Part shown: piece by piece, positions 60,393 through 64,000 of the stretch
Layout: each line of letters opens with the position of its first letter
How positions within the stretch are numbered: the first letter of the stretch is position 1
Assembly: GCA_003210285.1 (NCBI GenBank)
Contig: QCVS01000001.1
Span: 228,449 to 292,448, forward strand
From: Prochlorococcus sp. AG-686-J21
GTDB taxonomy: Bacteria; Cyanobacteriota; Cyanobacteriia; PCC-6307; Cyanobiaceae
Direction: 5' to 3'
Length of the DNA: 64,000 nt
Made by a program: the position numbers and the translations under genes
Notes under the pieces: generated by a model
The model's database searches: none
What the model saw: only the letters and a program-made list of their open reading frames with translations
What the model was told of the DNA's origin: nothing

Positions 60393-60590
60393 TTAAGCGT
60401 AGGGAATCATTAATTTTACATTATCAGCATCTCTTTCATCAACTACAGCTTTTGTTTTAAGGTGTCTTTTCAATTTTGAGCTTTTGTGATCTAATAAATG
60501 ATTATGGAAAGCTCTTCTTCTAGTAAATTTACCCGTAGCAGTAGCTTTAAATCTTTTTGCTGCTGATTTACGAGTTTTTAGTTTATACAT
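60393..60590 (-). CDS. rpmI: 50S ribosomal protein L35
   Basis: 65-residue L35: [38 protein letters not shown]. Usual length, strongly basic. First gene of the rpmI-rplT pair; the 91-bp divergent gap to the SpoIID gene contains a 15-bp palindrome. Confidence 0.97.
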   Translation of the reverse strand: MYKLKTRKSAAKRFKATATGKFTRRRAFHNHLLDHKSSKLKRHLKTKAVVDERDADNVKLMIPYA

Positions 60591-60609
60591 TTACATTGAG
60601 AATGTTTAA

Positions 60610-60624
60610 TTTAGATAATCTAAA
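60610..60624. promoter_or_regulatory. 15-bp palindrome in the rpmI/SpoIID divergent gap
   Basis: TTTAGAT A ATCTAAA is a perfect inverted repeat about 20 bp upstream of rpmI and 57 bp upstream of the SpoIID-domain gene. It could be an operator or part of the -10 region (GATAAT). AT-rich, so chance is possible. Confidence 0.35.
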
Positions 60625-60681
60625 CCTTTATATGCATTGGTGCAAATTAAAGTTTTGAATTGAAAAGGTAATGTTGATCTT

Positions 60682-62220
60682 ATGCTGCCCAAATTGAATT
60701 TAAAATTTCTGATTTATGGATGTTGGTTCCTTTGTTCAATAACGCGAATATTGACAGTAAGCGGCTTTGCAGAAGAATCTTCAAAAATAAATCTTACTCA
60801 AGAATTAAAAAAAGGTAATTTTTTAATTGGATTAAAACAATACTTAGGAGCTAAGAGTGATAACTTTCCAGAAAAAAGCAATATTACTTTTACTACAAAA
60901 AATGATTTTTTAAAACTCCATTCTATTAATGGTGTAAAACATAAATCTAAAAAAATCAATATTGTTTTGAAGAAAATAACCTTGCAAACCCCTTCCACTG
61001 TTGAAAGGCTTGTATTTGGTCCATTTGCAAGCTATGAATCTGCAATAAAGCAAGCTGAGATATTAAAAAGAAAAGGTTATGAAGCTATAGTAGCCTTTCC
61101 AAAAAATTGGGAAGTTTGGATTCCAGTTGGCAAAAACCTTCCTGATAAAAAATTAAACTATAGACTTTTTAAAAAATCTTACAAGTCAACCATTATCCCT
61201 TTCCTTGTTACTGAATACTCGCAACATAAACTTCAAGGCCCGATATATATCTCTTCATCTGAAGAGATAAGAATTAATGATATTAATTATGGTAAAACTT
61301 TTTATTTAGCTAAAGATTCATATGGAACTTGGACGTTGATTCAGAAAATCAAATTTGATGATTATTTAAAAGGTGTTCTGCCTCATGAAATTGGCTCTAA
61401 TTCACCTTTAGAAGCATTGAAAGCACAAGCAGTAATCGCTAGAACTTGGGGACTTTATAATTCTGATAGATTTAAAAACGATAAATATCATTTATGTATA
61501 ACTACTCAATGCCAAGTTTATAAACCTCCTGTGATTAAATATAAAAATGTACATAAAGCGATAAAAGATACTTCAAATTTAATAATCACTTATAAAAAGA
61601 AACCAATTAATTCCTTTTATCATGGATCTAATGGAGGTATATCAGCTAGTGCAAGTGAATCCTGGCAAATAAAAGATTATCGTTATCTTAATTCAATGAT
61701 TGATGGTTCAGATTCTTTTAAGAAAGCTTTTAAGCTTCCAATCAAAAGTGAGGATGAGTTAAATAAATTCCTCGATTTTGCAGAGGCAAAAGCATATGGT
61801 AATAAGCATTCTCTTTTTCGATGGGAGAAAATACTCCATAATGAGATAATCCAAAATAATCTAATAAAAAATCAATATATTGAGGAGAATTCAGATTTGG
61901 TTGATCTAAATATTATTGATAGAGGTGCTAGTGGAAGAGTAATAAAATTAGAAATTAAGCTAAAAAATCTTAAGAAACCAATAGTTCTCATAAAAGATGA
62001 TATTCGTCGAATATTGAGTTTTCTGCCGAGTAATTTATTTATTATTAATAAATTAAATGATAATCTTTGGCTTTTTAAAGGAGGTGGCTTCGGTCATGGT
62101 GTAGGTTTATCTCAATCAGGAGCGATAGAAATGGCTGAATTGGGTTTTACTTATGAACAAATATTGAATCATTATTATCAGGGAACAAATATTAGAGAAA
62201 TTGAGATATTGTCTCAATAA
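60682..62220 (+). CDS. SpoIID/LytB-domain protein with SPOR-like domain, exported
   Basis: 512 residues with an N-terminal signal-type helix (residues 8-28, KFLIYGCWFLCSITRILTV) and a SPOR-like region near 112-150 (VFGPFASYESAIKQAEILKRKGYEAIVAFP). The SpoIID/LytB domain covers about 220-505: DDYLKGVLPHEIGSNSPLEALKAQAVIARTW near 225-255, YHGSNGGISASASESW near 312, and FKGGGFGHGVGLSQSGAIEMAELG near 472-495. SpoIID strips or degrades peptidoglycan in Bacillus; cyanobacterial members are likely cell-wall hydrolases or remodelling factors. The exact activity is not shown. Confidence 0.87.
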   Translation: MLPKLNLKFLIYGCWFLCSITRILTVSGFAEESSKINLTQELKKGNFLIGLKQYLGAKSDNFPEKSNITFTTKNDFLKLHSINGVKHKSKKINIVLKKITLQTPSTVERLVFGPFASYESAIKQAEILKRKGYEAIVAFPKNWEVWIPVGKNLPDKKLNYRLFKKSYKSTIIPFLVTEYSQHKLQGPIYISSSEEIRINDINYGKTFYLAKDSYGTWTLIQKIKFDDYLKGVLPHEIGSNSPLEALKAQAVIARTWGLYNSDRFKNDKYHLCITTQCQVYKPPVIKYKNVHKAIKDTSNLIITYKKKPINSFYHGSNGGISASASESWQIKDYRYLNSMIDGSDSFKKAFKLPIKSEDELNKFLDFAEAKAYGNKHSLFRWEKILHNEIIQNNLIKNQYIEENSDLVDLNIIDRGASGRVIKLEIKLKNLKKPIVLIKDDIRRILSFLPSNLFIINKLNDNLWLFKGGGFGHGVGLSQSGAIEMAELGFTYEQILNHYYQGTNIREIEILSQ

Positions 62221-62248
62221 TTAAAATAAAAATTAATAGTTAGCATTT

Positions 62249-63550
62249 ATGAGTAACGGTTTTTATAAAAATCGAAGATTAAAATCATTTTTATTTTTTG
62301 CTGTTTGTTTATTAGTAAGTACTATTCCACATATCTTTCAATTCAAACATTTTCTATTTTTTACATTTACGATTTCCTTTTTAGTTGCTTGTTACGGATT
62401 AAATGTAATTTCAAAAAATTTAAAAAGAAGTGTTACTTTAAAAAATAATGAAAATAGGATTAGTGATGATAAGTTACCTAATCTAGATATTTTAGTAGCT
62501 GCAAGAGATGAAGAAAATGTTATTGAAAGGTTAGTTGAAAGATTATTTAATTTAGATTATCCAAGTAATAAATTAAATATTTATATCATTGATGATGGTA
62601 GTTCTGATAAGACTCCTTTAATTTTGAAAAGGTTATCGAAAGAGTTTGATAAATTAAAAATTATTAGTAGATCTGCAAATGCTGGAGGTGGTAAATCAGG
62701 AGCGTTAAATTATGCTTTAAAGTTTACACATGGAGAATGGCTATTAATATTAGATGCTGACGCCCAATTGAAAATTGATACGTTATCAAGACTATTTAGT
62801 TTCGTTTATGAGGGATCTTGGTCAGCAGTGCAATTAAGAAAATCTGTCATAAATGTAAGTAAGAATTTTTTAACCACTTGTCAATCTATGGAAATGGCAA
62901 TGGATGCAATTTTTCAATATGGAAGATTATCTGTGGCTGGAGTATCTGAATTAAGAGGTAATGGTCAATTAATTAATAAAGAAGTTCTACTTAAATGTGG
63001 TTCGTTCAATGAACATACAGTTACTGATGACTTGGATTTAAGCCTTAGGCTTCTACTCTCAAAAGCAAAAATTGGGATTCTATGGGATCCTCCTGTTATG
63101 GAAGAAGCAGTTGAAAACATATCTGCTCTATTTTCACAAAGACAAAGATGGGCAGAAGGAGGTTTGCAAAGATTTTTTGATTATGGCGAACAATTGTTTT
63201 CAAAAAAAATCGAACTTATTCAAAAGTTTGATTTAACTTTTTTCTTTATCTTGCAATATGCCTTGCCTGTTATTTCTATGATTGATTTGATTTTAAGTAT
63301 CGCTCTAGCGGAATCACCCAGTTATTGGCCAATCTCTATAACTGCATTTACTTTGTCTGGAATCGCAGTTTGGTATGGCTCTTCATGCAAGAGCGAAGGT
63401 CCAGTTCTCCAAAATCTCAATTTGATGATGATGTTAGTTTCTCTTTTATATCTGTCTCATTGGTTTTTAGTAATACCATGGGTAACAATAAAAATGTCTA
63501 TTTTTCCTAAAAAAATCCTATGGAAGAAAACACTTCATACTGGTATTTAA
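62249..63550 (+). CDS. Membrane family 2 glycosyltransferase
   Basis: 433 residues: two N-terminal membrane helices (about 15-60), then a GT-A core with ILVAARDEENVIERLVERL near 77, IIDDGSSDKTP near 117 (first Asp pair), LLILDADAQL near 170 (DxD), VTDDLDLSLRLL near 257 and QRQRWAEGG near 295 (Q-x-x-R-W, processive type), ending in further hydrophobic helices. Could make an exopolysaccharide or lipid-linked glycan; acceptor unknown. It follows the SpoIID gene by 28 bp, so both may act on the envelope. Ends 1 bp from convergent dnaX. Confidence 0.87.
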   Translation: MSNGFYKNRRLKSFLFFAVCLLVSTIPHIFQFKHFLFFTFTISFLVACYGLNVISKNLKRSVTLKNNENRISDDKLPNLDILVAARDEENVIERLVERLFNLDYPSNKLNIYIIDDGSSDKTPLILKRLSKEFDKLKIISRSANAGGGKSGALNYALKFTHGEWLLILDADAQLKIDTLSRLFSFVYEGSWSAVQLRKSVINVSKNFLTTCQSMEMAMDAIFQYGRLSVAGVSELRGNGQLINKEVLLKCGSFNEHTVTDDLDLSLRLLLSKAKIGILWDPPVMEEAVENISALFSQRQRWAEGGLQRFFDYGEQLFSKKIELIQKFDLTFFFILQYALPVISMIDLILSIALAESPSYWPISITAFTLSGIAVWYGSSCKSEGPVLQNLNLMMMLVSLLYLSHWFLVIPWVTIKMSIFPKKILWKKTLHTGI

Positions 63551-63551
63551 T

Positions 63552-64000
63552 TTATTCATCTAAATCAATAATTTCCCCATTAAAAAAATTTGCTAGATTT
63601 TTGGAACTGTTATCATAGGATTCTGTTTGAGGTTTATTAGAAGAGGGGAGAGGATTTTGAAAATTGGTACTGTGTCTTTCTTGATTTTCATTTAATTTCT
63701 TTATTACTTTCTCTTTTGATTTTGTAGTGTTATTAATATTAATTTTTTTGCTAGAAAAGTTAAGTTTTACTTTATCTCCAAAAACTTTTTTTATAGCATC
63801 CTCAATTATAACTTTTCGATTTTTGATCATATTTTCCCAGTTGGGTGATAATGCTATTAAAACTTCATTCGAATCAATACTTGCAAGTTCTGCTTGCTGA
63901 GAAAGTAACATTTTTGTTGATGGCAATTCTAATTTAGAGAGAATTAGCTCCCACTGTTCTTTTAAATAATCAGTTTGACTATCATCTTGAGAATTTTTGT
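63552..64000 (-). CDS. dnaX: DNA polymerase III gamma/tau subunit, C-terminal part only
   Basis: The frame is open to the right edge, so the 5' part is missing. The visible 149 codons correspond to the tau-type C-terminus: YLKEQWELILSKLELPSTKMLLSQQAELASIDSNEVLIALSPNWENMIKNRKVIIEDAIKKVFGDKVKLNF. That stretch is the DnaX domain that binds the polymerase core; a Lys/Asn-rich low-complexity tail follows to the TAA at 63552. Assignment by recognition of this C-terminal pattern; the AAA+ ATPase part lies outside. Confidence 0.8.
   Translation of the reverse strand, partial: KNSQDDSQTDYLKEQWELILSKLELPSTKMLLSQQAELASIDSNEVLIALSPNWENMIKNRKVIIEDAIKKVFGDKVKLNFSSKKININNTTKSKEKVIKKLNENQERHSTNFQNPLPSSNKPQTESYDNSSKNLANFFNGEIIDLDE

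Overview
The window is AT-rich (roughly 30% G+C by eye), very densely packed, and has the gene content and order of a streamlined marine picocyanobacterium. The best fit is a high-light-adapted Prochlorococcus. Support for this comes from cyanobacterial sulfolipid genes (sqdB, sqdX), a Ycf37-like TPR protein, a cyanobacterial-type chorismate lyase, DUF3134- and IscA-type small cyanobacterial proteins, a group 2 sigma factor, a sucrose-phosphate-synthase-type glycosyltransferase and very short intergenic spaces. The assignment rests on gene content and composition, not on a database match. No stretch longer than 300 bases lacks a gene. I see no insertion sequence, integrase, CRISPR array or rRNA.

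Layout. 1-5.4 kb: the start of an ABC1/UbiB kinase-like gene (cut by the window edge), then the repair genes recN and uvrA. 5.6-11.5 kb: sucrose-phosphate-synthase-type glycosyltransferase, a small conserved protein, mraY, a DUF3134-like gene, argG, rpsF and aroE. 11.6-26.7 kb: dnaK, a FAD oxidoreductase, purU, a ClC channel/exchanger, acnB, DAHP synthase, a phytol-kinase-like membrane protein, a group 2 sigma factor, ppk, an MFS exporter and cobA. 26.7-37.5 kb: a long minus-strand run of pabC, pabB, queC, queE, pyrG, aspS, gcvT, speB, speE and mazG, many with 4-11 bp overlaps. 37.6-41.5 kb: tRNA-Val(UAC), an IscA-type Fe-S protein, valS and a TVP38/DedA-like membrane protein. 41.5-45.4 kb is the least ordinary part: a 50-codon ORF, a T4-like ATP-dependent DNA ligase, a membrane-anchored small protein, a SprT-like zinc protease, an arginine-tailed unknown and a chorismate lyase with an unclear start. 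45.4-56 kb: mnmG, dnaB and rplI, a fatty-acid desaturase, an unknown, an aluminium-resistance-type PLP enzyme, gcvH, gcvP and a short unknown. 56-64 kb: sqdX, sqdB, thiG, ycf37-like, rplT, rpmI, a SpoIID-domain protein, a family 2 glycosyltransferase and the 3' end of dnaX.

Functional links. Polyamine synthesis (speB, speE) and one-carbon/glycine metabolism (gcvT, gcvH, gcvP, purU) are both represented. The pyrG-queE-queC-pabB-pabC run joins CTP, 7-deazaguanine and p-aminobenzoate synthesis. aroG, aroE, pabB, pabC and ubiC all make or use chorismate. recN, uvrA, the ATP-dependent ligase, the SprT-like protease and dnaB/dnaX serve DNA repair or replication.

The clearest unusual features are the T4-like DNA ligase next to a SprT-like protease, a 44-bp tandem duplication that re-terminates agmatinase, a glycosyltransferase lacking the phosphatase half seen in fused cyanobacterial SPS proteins, and a 50-codon ORF that fills the only open convergent gap.
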